Shown here in pieces: positions 37,315-47,940 of a stretch of DNA of 64,000 bases. Position 1 is the first letter of the stretch; each line of letters opens with the position of its first letter. Made by a program: the position numbers and the translations under genes. Where the stretch lies: the NCBI GenBank assembly GCA_012862575.1, contig BLSF01000002.1, forward strand, positions 496,001-560,000, in the 5' to 3' direction. Source of the DNA: Parietichytrium sp. I65-24A. Its lineage: Eukaryota; Sar; Bigyra; Thraustochytrida; Thraustochytriidae. The notes beneath the pieces were generated by a model. That model was not told the origin of the DNA, did not search any database, and saw only the letters and a list, made by a program, of their open reading frames with translations.

Positions 37315-39951
37315 ATGGCACAGGTTCAGAAAATGGCGCGCAACGCTGGAACTGCTTCTCCGCGGCAAGTGTTTCGTTTTGCAAGGGGTCAGGTGAGAAA
37401 TCACTCGTTGCTCTCATCCATCAAAAGCAGAAACCTTAGCGGGGCCGTGAGCCAGGTGCAGCAGCAAGTAGACTCCTGGCAGGCCAACCTCACCGGTGCG
37501 GACGAAGAGGCGCTGACTGGTAAGCGTGGGAAGTGGTGGTTTACTGGCAAGCATCCTGAGCAGCTTCTTTTGCCAGGGCAGACGGTCCTGCAAAGCGATG
37601 CGCAGCCCACATTGGAATCTGTCACTGACGTTCAGGTCAAGGAGTACTTTGACAATTCCTGGACGCTGACAGAAGTTCTTTTCAGTGCCATGCAAGGCGA
37701 GGAGCCATTCTACCGCCCTCCATACCACCATTTGAGGCATCCCATGATCTTCTACTACGGGCACACGTCCACGTTTTACACCAACAAATTACAGGTCTCC
37801 GGCCTGGTCACCAAAGGCATTGACTCGTTCTTCGAGGACATTTTTGAGGTCGGTGTTGACGAGATGCGCTGGGATGATATGTCCAAGAATGCAATGCTTT
37901 GGCCAAAGGTGTCCGAAGTGCACCAGTACCGCCAGGAAACCTACAATTTGGTCACGAAAGTGATTGACGCGCACATCGGCGACTCCCCAAAGCGCGTTAC
38001 TCCAGACCACCCTCTTTGGGCACTTTTTATGGGATTCGAGCACGAGCGCATTCACCTCGAGACTAGCTCAGTTCTCCTGCGCGAGATGCCGCTCAATCTT
38101 TTGCGCAAGCCGGAGTACTGGCCAGAAATTCACTCCAGCGCATTCGGTGGAGACGGAGTCGCGCGCAACCCTAAAGAAAAGGTGCACTTTCCGACAAACG
38201 AGCTGGTTAGCGTGAAAGGCAGAGACAATGTCCACATTGGAAAAGACGAAGACATTCTGTCTTATGGCTGGGACAACGAGTACGGCAGCCGGAAGGTCAA
38301 TGTCCCCGATTTCCAGGCGTCAAAATTCATGGTAAGCAACGGGGAATTTTACGAATTTGTGAAGGACGGCGGGTACCGCACGCGGGAGTACTGGACTGAT
38401 GATGGCTGGGGCTGGAGGACCTTTAGAAACGCCAAATGGCCATTCTTTTGGGATCAAGCCGGACCTGCTGGCAAGCATGAGTACAAGCTCCGCACCTTGT
38501 TTGAGGTGGTGGATATGCCTTGGTCTTGGCCTGTCAATGTCAACAAGCACGAGGCAGCTGCGTTCTGCAGATGGAAGGCCGCCCAAACTCCTGCTCAGCA
38601 CTCTGGACTTCGCATTGTGACTGAAGCTGAACACATGCTCATGAGAGAGCCACAGCAGCGCCATCCCGTGAGAGACAGCTCGGCTGACCCTGCGCTCAAC
38701 TATGGTGGTCAAGAGATGCCAACCAAGGCCAACGTCAACCTCAACTTGGCGTTCGGCTCCGAGTGTCCAGTGGATCAGTTCCCTCCCAACGCAAATGGTT
38801 TTCATGATGTGCTCGGCAATGCTTGGGAATGGGCAGAGGACGACTTTAATCCACTTGACGGCTTCCAAGTGCACCCATACTACGATGACTTCTCCACCCC
38901 TTGTTTTGACGGCGAACACAACATGATTTTGGGTGGTTCTTTCGTCAGCAGCGGAGACGCCGGCGCAAATCTTCACAGCCGCTACCATTTTCGCCCACAC
39001 TTCTTACAGCATTCTGGCTTCCGATATATCAAGCCTTCGAGGGGCGAGAAATTCCCTGGCGAAGGAGTTGCCAAGAAGGGGCGTGTGGATCCTTCTTCTC
39101 ATGAACAACGCTCTCTCCCAGCAGGCAGCAACGGAGGCTCGACAACCGCAACCAAAGGACAGGACCTTTACGAGACGGAGTCGCTCATCAACCAGTACCT
39201 CGCGCTCCACTACGGCCAGCAGCCTAAGGTGGTGAACGAAACTGTTAGGGACCACCCAGGACGCAATGATGGCGCTCTCAACTTTCCAAAACGCTGTGCT
39301 GACTTGCTGGTGGAACTAGCCACTCGCCATGGCGCTCAGACCGGCCCAACTGCCCGTGTAATGGACCTTGGCTGCGCTGTTGGTGGAGCTAGTTTTGAAC
39401 TCGCCAAGCATTACGGCAATGTTCTTGGCATCGACTTCTCGCTCGCCTTTGTCCAAAAAGCAAGCGAGATTCGCGACTCCGCTGGGCGGTCCATCACGTT
39501 CTCAGTACCCGTGGAAGGCAACTTGATTCGCGACAATCTCGTCGCCCGCATCGACGCATCTGTGGACTACTCGGGAGTGCATTTCCTCCAAGGCGATGCT
39601 TGTAACCTCCCCAGCAGTGACGAGCTGGGAGGGGCATACGATGCAATTCTCATGGCGAACCTCTTGTGCCGGCTGCCCAACCCTGAAAAATGCCTTTCTG
39701 ACTTGAAGGGTTTGGTGCGTCCAGGAGGCTTGGTCCTAACAGTATCTCCTTTCTCTTGGCTCCCAGAATTTACCGAGAAGGAGTCGTGGCTTCAGCGCGA
39801 TATGAAGAACGGTTGTGATGTTCTGACCGAGCTTATGGAGTCGAATGGCTTCAAGCAGGTGCACATGGAAGATGTCCCTCTGATGATTCGCGAGCATGAG
39901 CGCAAGTACCAATACATTATCTCCCAAGCACAAGCTTTCATCAAGAAGTAA
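37315..39951 (+). CDS. OvoA: OvoA-type 5-histidylcysteine sulfoxide synthase / methyltransferase (ovothiol biosynthesis)
   Basis: The 878-aa protein has the three-part layout of OvoA, the non-haem iron enzyme that joins cysteine to histidine with O2 on the way to ovothiol. After a ~60-residue N-terminal extension rich in Arg and Ser, a DinB-like domain holds LRHPMIFYYGHTSTFYTNKL, VGVDEMRWDDMS and the iron-binding HX3HXE motif in FEHERIHLETS (about 243-253). An FGE-like sulfatase-modifying-factor domain follows (about 320-575): FMVSNGEFYEFVKDGGY, HEAAAFCRWKA, GNAWEWAEDDF, LGGSFVSSGDAG and HSGFRYI. The C-terminal SAM methyltransferase domain (about 645-878) has VMDLGCAVGGASFELAKHYG and VLGIDFS; in the family it N-methylates 5-thiohistidine. 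Start ATG is in an ideal context (ACCATGGC). The N-terminal extension could target mitochondria (uncertain). Confident identification. Confidence 0.95.
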   Translation: MAQVQKMARNAGTASPRQVFRFARGQVRNHSLLSSIKSRNLSGAVSQVQQQVDSWQANLTGADEEALTGKRGKWWFTGKHPEQLLLPGQTVLQSDAQPTLESVTDVQVKEYFDNSWTLTEVLFSAMQGEEPFYRPPYHHLRHPMIFYYGHTSTFYTNKLQVSGLVTKGIDSFFEDIFEVGVDEMRWDDMSKNAMLWPKVSEVHQYRQETYNLVTKVIDAHIGDSPKRVTPDHPLWALFMGFEHERIHLETSSVLLREMPLNLLRKPEYWPEIHSSAFGGDGVARNPKEKVHFPTNELVSVKGRDNVHIGKDEDILSYGWDNEYGSRKVNVPDFQASKFMVSNGEFYEFVKDGGYRTREYWTDDGWGWRTFRNAKWPFFWDQAGPAGKHEYKLRTLFEVVDMPWSWPVNVNKHEAAAFCRWKAAQTPAQHSGLRIVTEAEHMLMREPQQRHPVRDSSADPALNYGGQEMPTKANVNLNLAFGSECPVDQFPPNANGFHDVLGNAWEWAEDDFNPLDGFQVHPYYDDFSTPCFDGEHNMILGGSFVSSGDAGANLHSRYHFRPHFLQHSGFRYIKPSRGEKFPGEGVAKKGRVDPSSHEQRSLPAGSNGGSTTATKGQDLYETESLINQYLALHYGQQPKVVNETVRDHPGRNDGALNFPKRCADLLVELATRHGAQTGPTARVMDLGCAVGGASFELAKHYGNVLGIDFSLAFVQKASEIRDSAGRSITFSVPVEGNLIRDNLVARIDASVDYSGVHFLQGDACNLPSSDELGGAYDAILMANLLCRLPNPEKCLSDLKGLVRPGGLVLTVSPFSWLPEFTEKESWLQRDMKNGCDVLTELMESNGFKQVHMEDVPLMIREHERKYQYIISQAQAFIKK

Positions 39952-40190
39952 AAAGGAATGCAATGATTTTTTTTCCAAAATACAAGCCACCAAAGTGTTT
40001 TCTTGTTGCTTTCGCCGTACAGTTTCCACTTACTGGGGGAATTTGGTAAATACCTTCACTCTCATTTTCCTTCTACCACTTGAGGACAAAAAAAAAGTCT
40101 ACTTCCATGCAAACCGCAGAAGAAAAAATTTAGTACTAGTAACACAAAATTTCTATCAATTTCTTTCATATTTTCTAAGTTCAATTGAAA

Positions 40191-41786
40191 TCATTCAAGG
40201 CTTGCCGGCTCCTCGGGAACCGTTTCTTCGGCCAAGTCGAACCCGCCGTTAATAGGGTCCTCGCAATCAAAGTAAAAGCCTTGGAAAGGGTCCCTTGAAG
40301 AAGGGGGCAAGTAATCCATTTCGGCCTCAAGCTTCAGATCAGTAAACTCGGCGTCAAAATTGCAAGCCAAGCCAGTGTTTGGCGGCACAAAAGGAGGGTT
40401 GACCTCGCGTCTAGCGAGCGCAACCCAATTTACAGGCTTAAAGAAAGGATGGTCCAAAAGGTCATCCACGTCGTTCAGGGAACCCAATCGCGTCTCTGGG
40501 TTTTTGTCAAGCAGTCTGGAGATGAGATCTTTGGCTTCATTCGAGACATAGCTCGGAAATGTGATGTCCTTGGTGAGGATGCCTTGAACAACCTCCTCCT
40601 GCTTGTAAGAGTACCATGGCGGCAAGCCAGTCAACATCTCGTACAACACCATTCCAAAGGCCCACCAGTCCACGGACATTCCGTGCTCCATGTACTGCAA
40701 GACTTCTGGGGCGAGGTACTCTGTGGTGCCGCAAAAGGAGGAGCTACCGCGAGTTGGTGAGCTCATGTTATCCTTGCACAAGCCAAGGTCCACAAGATAG
40801 ATGTAGCCTTTGGCATCAAGCAAAAGGTTTTCCGGCTTGAGGTCTCTGTATGCAACACCGTTCGCATGAAGGTAGCCAAGGGCAAGCACAATTTGCGCAG
40901 CGTAGAATCGCGCCAAGGTCTCAGGCAAACGGCCGCGCTGTCCAATGTGGTAGTACAGCTCTCCACCGCTGAGATAGTCGAACACCATGTATAGCCTGGA
41001 TCGAGAATGGAAAGCATAGCGAAGAGGGGCGATGCTTGGGCACTGCACCTCCTTCTCCGTGAGCGTTTTATGTACACGAAACTCCCTTTTAGTGTTCTCC
41101 AGCTGTTTTGTGCGCACGACATCCGACTTCTTCAGCTGCTTCATTGCGAATAGTTTGTTGTTCCCCCTGTGTTTGACTAAATACACCTTTCCGTGCGAGC
41201 CTTTGCCGAGCACTTTGAGGATTTCGAACGAGCGGAGCTCGACAGGCTCGCGCATAGAGTGGCCGCTGCAATGTGAAGAATCCGAGAATTCCGAAGCAGA
41301 GCCCGAAAGACCAGCACTGGGTGGCGCTTTCTGGCGAATACGGCGAATGGGAAGGTGGTTGTTATTGTTGTCATGGGCAAAATCGTTTGGCGCGGAAGTG
41401 CGATTTGCAATGTTCGCCGAGGAGAACTTTGAGGTTCCGTTCAAACTACTGCAGCTGCTCATACTACTAACACTGCAGCTGCTCATGCTCGCAAAACTTG
41501 ACCCGAGTGCATTGCGGCTGAGAGGGTGCTCGTGGTTATTTACAGGTTGACGGCTCTCCGAGCTGCGCTCTCCAGCATATTCAGAGATGGCAATGTTTAA
41601 CCTCTCCTGCCTTGAGAGTGTGGTGTCCTTTGGCGGGCGCTTGCCACCCTTCCTTTTGCCAATATCCGCGGTTTTCTCTTCTGCAACAGGCCCGTTGTAG
41701 CATATGGATTTCTCCTTGTGTTGTGTCTCCGTGAGCTTGTCCGCGCTCGAAAGCGAGGACGACGATAATGTGAGCGAGTTACCCAT
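40191..41786 (-). CDS. AGC-family Ser/Thr kinase (SGK/AKT/S6K-like) with DLG motif
   Basis: The 531-aa protein has a ~185-residue Ser/Asn-rich N-terminus and an AGC kinase domain (about 188-455). Seen: Gly-rich loop LGKGSHGKVYLV, lysine in FAMKQLKK (about 217), catalytic YRDLKPENLL (about 312-321), metal motif VDLGLCKDN, where DFG is replaced by DLG (about 330-338), activation segment SSSFCGTTEYLAPEV, and SVDWWAFGMVLYEML. DFGLCK is the wording of SGK/AKT/S6K kinases. The C-terminal extension has NPPFVPP and a hydrophobic motif DPFQGFYFD (about 499-507) in which the usual phosphorylated Ser/Thr is Tyr. The N-terminus MGNSLT fits N-myristoylation, suggesting membrane anchoring. No PH domain. 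Start ATG is at the only sensible position. Likely active (K, catalytic D and metal D present), but regulation by a PDK2-type kinase may be lost. Confidence 0.88.
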   Translation of the reverse strand: MGNSLTLSSSSLSSADKLTETQHKEKSICYNGPVAEEKTADIGKRKGGKRPPKDTTLSRQERLNIAISEYAGERSSESRQPVNNHEHPLSRNALGSSFASMSSCSVSSMSSCSSLNGTSKFSSANIANRTSAPNDFAHDNNNNHLPIRRIRQKAPPSAGLSGSASEFSDSSHCSGHSMREPVELRSFEILKVLGKGSHGKVYLVKHRGNNKLFAMKQLKKSDVVRTKQLENTKREFRVHKTLTEKEVQCPSIAPLRYAFHSRSRLYMVFDYLSGGELYYHIGQRGRLPETLARFYAAQIVLALGYLHANGVAYRDLKPENLLLDAKGYIYLVDLGLCKDNMSSPTRGSSSFCGTTEYLAPEVLQYMEHGMSVDWWAFGMVLYEMLTGLPPWYSYKQEEVVQGILTKDITFPSYVSNEAKDLISRLLDKNPETRLGSLNDVDDLLDHPFFKPVNWVALARREVNPPFVPPNTGLACNFDAEFTDLKLEAEMDYLPPSSRDPFQGFYFDCEDPINGGFDLAEETVPEEPASLE

Positions 41787-44700
41787 GGTGAAATGGCTGT
41801 GTGTGATATGTGGTCGAAATGGTGTTCAGAAAGGTGGGAAGAGCCCCGCGTCAGAGCTCACGTCCACTGCTTTGTGACAGGTATCCGTGCAAATTGTGCG
41901 AAGCTCACCGCCGTTGGTGTGCTCCGTGGACAGTCCTTTCGAGTTTTGAGAATGCTGATCAAGTGAAGTGGCGCCCCGACCAGTGTGCACGGCGAAGCAA
42001 GCGTTTCGTGCTCTGCTACGCCACTCGGCTCGATTAAGTGAACGTATACACGCTGTCACGTCCACTTGACCACCCGAGATGAATGCCTCAATGTGCTTGC
42101 GATGTCAGCTTGTAGAGTCTCCACGTTGGTGACGGTGACTCTTGCAGTAGGGCGAGTTAGACCGATAGTATCCTCGATTGCAATCAGTCACACTTGGACC
42201 TCCTCAAACCAGTTGATCGAATTTCACTCAGTAACGGCTTACTCAGATTGAAGTAGTTCGGACCTGAAAAAAATCCAATGTGACGGCCACGAGTTGGCAC
42301 TACTTGCTCTCTTCTTCTTCTCCCAAATCTGATCCTATTATTACGCCGGCAGGTACCACCTACAAGTTGGCGAGTCGGCGCAGGCGTGAGAAAACGTTAA
42401 ACGGCTTAACGAAGGTATAGCCAAAACAGTAAGATCAGCAAATCAAGTATGGAGGCCCGCCTACTGGCCTGCGGTGCCTGATGTGATGGAGCTGAGACTG
42501 CGACTGCTACGCCGCAATGATAATATCTTGGACAAGAGAAGCCAGATTTCCTGGACGCTCTTTGAGAAGACCGAAGGTCCCGGTTCTGCTCGACACCTCG
42601 TCGCACAGAGCCTAAGGCAGTCTTACGGATCGAGCCCAGGCCGCAGTGCGATGTTAGCTGCGGCGATGCTTAGGGGGTCCTACTGTGAAGTGGTAGGCAC
42701 CGAGCGTTGAAATGAATCGACTCTCCTTAGCGCAAACCCCCAACAGAGCAGTATGAGCAACACGATTCGACGGTTAAAACTCGATGGCCTCCAAGTCCTT
42801 GCGAGTGGCTGAGCCCGACCGGGTCGAAATGAGTGTCACAGAAAGTGAATGTGTAGGGAAGAGAGACTGAATTAGGAGAGCTCGATACCAAGCCCGAAAG
42901 TTCAATCTCGCTGAATCTCTTGTTTTTGGCACAAGAGAAAAATGTCACCCCCGGGGTCGTTGGTCGATGCACGCCGAACAGCAGCTCAAGATTACGAATG
43001 AATGCTTGCTGGTGACAGTGAGGGAGACTGTTTTCGATTTGTCCTCACTTTACTCGCGTCGCGAAGCAATGCCAACGGTCTGTCTTGGACTACGGTATCA
43101 GCTGGAAGGCGTTGGGCGGATTGGCAGCGGTCTTCAATAGACGTGAATAATGTGCAGATTCGTGTAACGTCTCCGCGAGTAATCCGCAATTGGTTGCTGT
43201 ATGCAGTGAGTGGGCTGGCTGCTAAGTGACGAAGAAGCAAGAAATTAACGGCTTGGCAGCAGGATTGTTGTTTTAGCCAAACGTTGTCAGGGCGAAACCT
43301 CCGCGAAGAAGGTTTGGACGAGATGAGCGCCGGATGGGAATCCTCCCTTCTGCGAGCCCAATGAACACAGCGTATCTCGTTCGTTTCACAAGCACGACAC
43401 AAAACCCAAGCCAGGTTCGTGTTTGGTCCGAGGTCTGGGGTCTGAGCCGCTTCACCCTCGAAATTCTTTTTCGTTCCTTTGCTTGACCTATCTATCTCAG
43501 CACCGGAGATGAGCAAGCAAGCAAACCTGGGAACCTTGCCAAAGAGGTCTGCCAGTCTTCTCCAACGCGTAGAATGATCTGCCCCAAAACACACGATGCA
43601 CTGCAGGAAGATTGGCTTCAAAGCGGGGTGAGTATCAATCTCTCTGTTGAAACAACCCACGGATGAAAAAACTGGGAGCCCAATCAACACTGATACAATC
43701 GAGTGTCGAGTACCTCGTTTGGATATTGATACAGTGATGAAGCACTGGGCAAGCCGGCCTCGTTTCACTCAACCTGAGTTTTGTTGTTTGATCCTTCCGG
43801 TCCACAACTCCTTTCGATCTTGGTCTGTCTGTCCTTCTTCCTGTTCCACCAGCTAACCTCGCTTCCCCGCGTATTCCTTGGCTGCGGGCTGTTGTATGGT
43901 TGCTAATTTGCGCGATTGTCCTCTCGGCTTTCCTTCTTCGTCTCGTTCGTGAGTCTCGGCTCGCACTATTTTACAACAAGCTGAGTACTGTATCTGAGAG
44001 TCTGCCCCAAGTCTCAGTTTTTGAACGCTGAGCTGTGGTGACCGGCTCGCTCTTGCGCTAGCTCTCCACCCTGGCTCCTTCCCCAGTCCCAAGATGAGAA
44101 TTCCAAACTTTTTTCCTTTCGTGATCTGGGCCTTGCACTTGCTCAGCCTCCGACTCGCTTGCCTTGTGCTGACTGTGTGAGTGAGTGAGTGAGCGAGCTC
44201 TCTATCCCTCTCTATCTCCCGGCTACCTCCGCTCTCTCTTCCAGTCTCTCCGACTCAGCGCGTCCGTAGAGAAGCCCTTATATCCGGGAATAGACTTGCG
44301 AATAGCGCTGCCGTAGCGTGTACGCGTGTGTGCCTCCTTCTTGTGTCTCTCTCCCTAATCTCCTTCTGACGTGTTAGTCTTCCTAGAGATATTTGGGAAA
44401 GTTCAGTGTGTGGGAAGAAAAGTCATTCAAAAATGGTGGCTGGCGCCTTCCGCCTTTGAGAGATGAAGGAAGGAAAGAAGGAAGGGGCTTGTTCTTGTTT
44501 TCATTCCATGTTCATTTGAGATTGAATGAACATTGATTGAACATGTGCACATGTGCATAGCAAGCAAGGACAAGTACTGAGGACTCCTGCAATTTCCCCG
44601 AGTCTCACTGCCTCAGAACTACCTCCTTGGCATTGGCCGGAAGTAGGCAAGAGAAGAGAGAGAGGGAGAAAGATAAGAGAAGATGAGGGAGGGTGAAATG

Positions 44701-47700
44701 GCTGAAGAGCTCTTTTGATTTTTTGATTTGAGAGGGAGAAAGAAGTGTTTTTGGGAAGGAAGAGACGAGAAGAGAGAATTCCTGCAATGTGGAGCGCTAC
44801 CTCCCCGAATGCTACCGAACAGATACTTGAAAGGTTAAGCTTCTCCTGATCCATCAATCCGCCATCTTGAAATAAGTGTTGCTTCGCTAGGAATCCTAGA
44901 ACGCGATGGTAGGACTCCTGACTTTAGGCGCCCTTACAATCGACCTGCATGCTTGTCGAACACTTGCGGAGTTTCGTTCTACCATCGTGTTCTGAGAACT
45001 TTTTACATTCCAAAATGCGTACTCGGGTACTCGAGACCACCTGTGAGTCAGTGAGGAAGATTCGACAAGAGCCTCACGCCGCGAAATGCATTCTGTACTT
45101 CTTCGTCTCTATTCTATTTTATTAAATTCAAAGAAAGACGCAACGAGAACGTCTCCATTCGTGGGTTTCGTCGTGCATCCCTTGGGGGCCAAAGAAGAAT
45201 GTGAAAGCGAATGATTCGAAGTGAACGAATCGCCATCTCATCGACTCACGACTTGCAACCACTTACCACAGTAATAGAAGTCAAGGTGACAACAGCAACA
45301 ACAACAGGCTCCATCCATTCGCGGCTGAACTTGGGCCTAGCGGGGCCACTAGCTGGGCGATACGTGTCACACTGTTCTTGGTCGTCAGGAGAGGGAAAGA
45401 AATGAGAGAGGTCTGTCTCTGTGCGAGTCCTGGCTCAAGTAGTAGCCAGATACTATCTAGCTTGAGATGTTGCATGAACATTATTGATTGTGAAGATCAC
45501 AAGGCTCAGCAGATATGCACGCCTGTGCATGTCCACGCGTCAGACACGTCAGACACCTACGCTATACGCCAGGAATGAGAAACCAGGCTAGCGTCTTCCC
45601 AACTAATATTGGGTTTTCCGCGATTGGTTTGTTGCGCTGACCATCGCTGACCGACGAAACTAGAGTTTGAACGCGGGAAGGACTCGGAAGAGATGCTGGA
45701 TGGCGAACGAGTATGAGTTTCTGCGTGCTTTGTGCTGATTTCGATTCGTAAGTTCCAGGAAGGAAGAATGAATTGACTGTGAACTGAGCGAACGCAAAAG
45801 GAAAGATGAGAGGGGACGGGAGAACGAAGGAGTCGAGGCTCCTCCTCCGTTGGAATTTGCTGACACTCTGATCAATCATCGTGCAAAAACGAACCTCCCC
45901 CTTGACCCGCCGCTACGCGATACGATCTAAGAAGTCCTACTCACGTATGAGCACTTCCTCTGTGACCGGCCCTTTCGCGTACAATATAGTATCCGCTATC
46001 AAGCGATAGCACTCATCCGCCTGCGTCGTCTCCACCTCTTCTGGAGTTCGGTGACAAAACGTAGAAAGTGTATAGTTCAAATGTTAGCACTCTACGGCCA
46101 TCTCAGCCCTGCGGTTGGACATTGGCTCAGTGAAGGTTCTCCGTATCTTTCCGCTAATTAGTCTACTGACGATATTTCCTTCCCATCCATCCCTTCCTTC
46201 TCCCGGCGGCGACATGGAAGCAAGTTCCCATCTCTCTTTTGGACGGAGGGTTGTGCCTACCTGTCGGCTACCGGATTAACTGAGATGCCTCCGCACCAGA
46301 CCAACTCTCCACATCTCTGGAGTCTTCCAGATTCCAAGTTCGAAGTGAATAATTTTCCGCTGTTCATTTTCCTTTCTTTTCTTTTTCTTTCTACTACCAC
46401 AGAAGCTGGTCAGAGAGCGTGCATACAGGCCTCGATAAACTCGTGCATTCAACATAACTCAGAGTCAATAGGGCTGAGCTACTCGCGTTCACAATCAAAT
46501 ATTAGCGCGCTTGCTCAAATGCAAAAAAGAATCCAAAATTCAAAATTCAACAAATCACAGATTCCCAGATGTAAAGTTAGCAGCCATTCTTGCCACGGCC
46601 GTCACCTTCGCAACAAACCCACCCATTACCACGTTTCCACTCCCTCCTCTTAGACGTTTGGCTGGCTGGCTCTTAAGAATCCGGCGTAGCTGGGGTATCC
46701 AATGTGGAGAATGCACGCCCTACGTGCATGCGTAATGTCATGTTAGGTGGTGTGCGCGTGTGTGCAAAATCGAAGCATCCGAGGGGGGCGCCACATTTCT
46801 TTTCCTCCACTGGGAGAGATGCACAGCGAGCTAGGTGAAGCCCTCAGCGAAATTCTCCTTGTCGGAGGCCACGAGAAACCTCGTTCTCAACTTCTTGACA
46901 AAAGAAAACAATCTGGGACACAATTCGTCTGGCAATGAACAATCAGCGATGTATTCAGGATTCAGGAACGGGGACGCTTTGCACAAAACCATCTCCTGCG
47001 TGACTCTCTTCTCGGAAGTACTCATACCTTCCAAACACGGGAGGCAAATGGGAGGAACTCTGCAGAGGTCTCTGTCTTCTTAGAATCTAATTTTTCCAAA
47101 TGTCTTTTTGGCGTCTCTTATCCTCAAAATAAGCATCTTTTCTTCCAAAACTTGATGGAAGCTCTCGTTAGCGCCTTGTTGAGGATACCAGAATTCATCC
47201 AAAATGGAGCTTCCATCCTCCTATTGGCAATCATAGATAGTTCTTATCCTGGGCTCATGCATCACTCAAGCCTGGACGCCAGGAGGGTGCGATGGCTAGA
47301 GACGTCTAATCCTTGGCTACGGTATATTTGGTTTTGGTGACGCATCACAAACCTCGCGTGCCAGAGAAATGTGGAGTTTCTACCGTTTCCTCTCTGACAG
47401 CCTCAGTTTTGGCTTCGGGGCTACATAATTCCACTATTCTTCTCTATAATTCGTTCTTTCATTTTGATCGAAACAACTAAAGAAACGCTCTTCCCACCAC
47501 TCATTTCTTTTTGGAGACTGACAGTGAAATTTAGGTATGTTTCACCTCACTCACAGTTAGAATGATTGGTCCTGACCGCAACTTTGAAACGTGGATTGGA
47601 GATGGGCTGTGATAGAGAGAGATTTGACTATCGGAGCGTATCCTTTAATTCCAATGTGGAGAGGCATATCATCAATTACCATTTTCTTAGTTGTTGCACC

Positions 47701-47940
47701 CTACGAATTAAGTGACATCGCGATCGGCTCCAGATTCTCTCGAGAGAGCACCTTATACATACGGGAAACTGGACTCTGAACGATACTAGTCGCGGGCAGT
47801 AGAAACTCGGAACCCAATTTGCGTCGCAAAAACTTTTGTCGAGAACCCACTCAAAATAGGAAAGTAGGAAATTGGCACATGATTTACAAATACAAAGCCT
47901 TTTGTTTTTTCAAATCAAAAAGTGTTCTCAATGGAGCCTA
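41787..47940. other. 6.15-kb region without a supportable gene
   Basis: The longest gene-poor stretch of the window, downstream of the RING gene and upstream of the AGC kinase. The longest open frame (258 codons, minus strand, 42992-43768) contains no ATG at all, so it is unlikely to be translated. Short ATG frames at 42486-42710, 46285-46653 and 47152-47340 show no domain. Present: an imperfect 15-bp inverted repeat (44898-44912 / 44979-44993), a perfect 6-bp hairpin GCTATCAAGCGATAGC (45995-46010), TGACTGTG variants at 44169 and 45774, GTGAGTGAGTGAGTGAG (44176-44192). It could hold a long non-coding RNA, decayed mobile element or intron-rich gene that cannot be read without transcript data. 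Confidence 0.5.
44898..44993. repeat. Imperfect 15-bp inverted repeat, 66-nt spacer
   Basis: AGAACGCGATGGTAG (44898-44912) and CTACCATCGTGTTCT (44979-44993) are inverted copies with one mismatch. Could be a hairpin RNA or terminal inverted repeats of a very small non-autonomous element; no target-site duplication was identified. Confidence 0.4.

Noticed and set aside
42992-43768. 258-codon open frame on the minus strand
   Set aside because: It contains no ATG, begins with GTG, and shows no domain or biased codon use.
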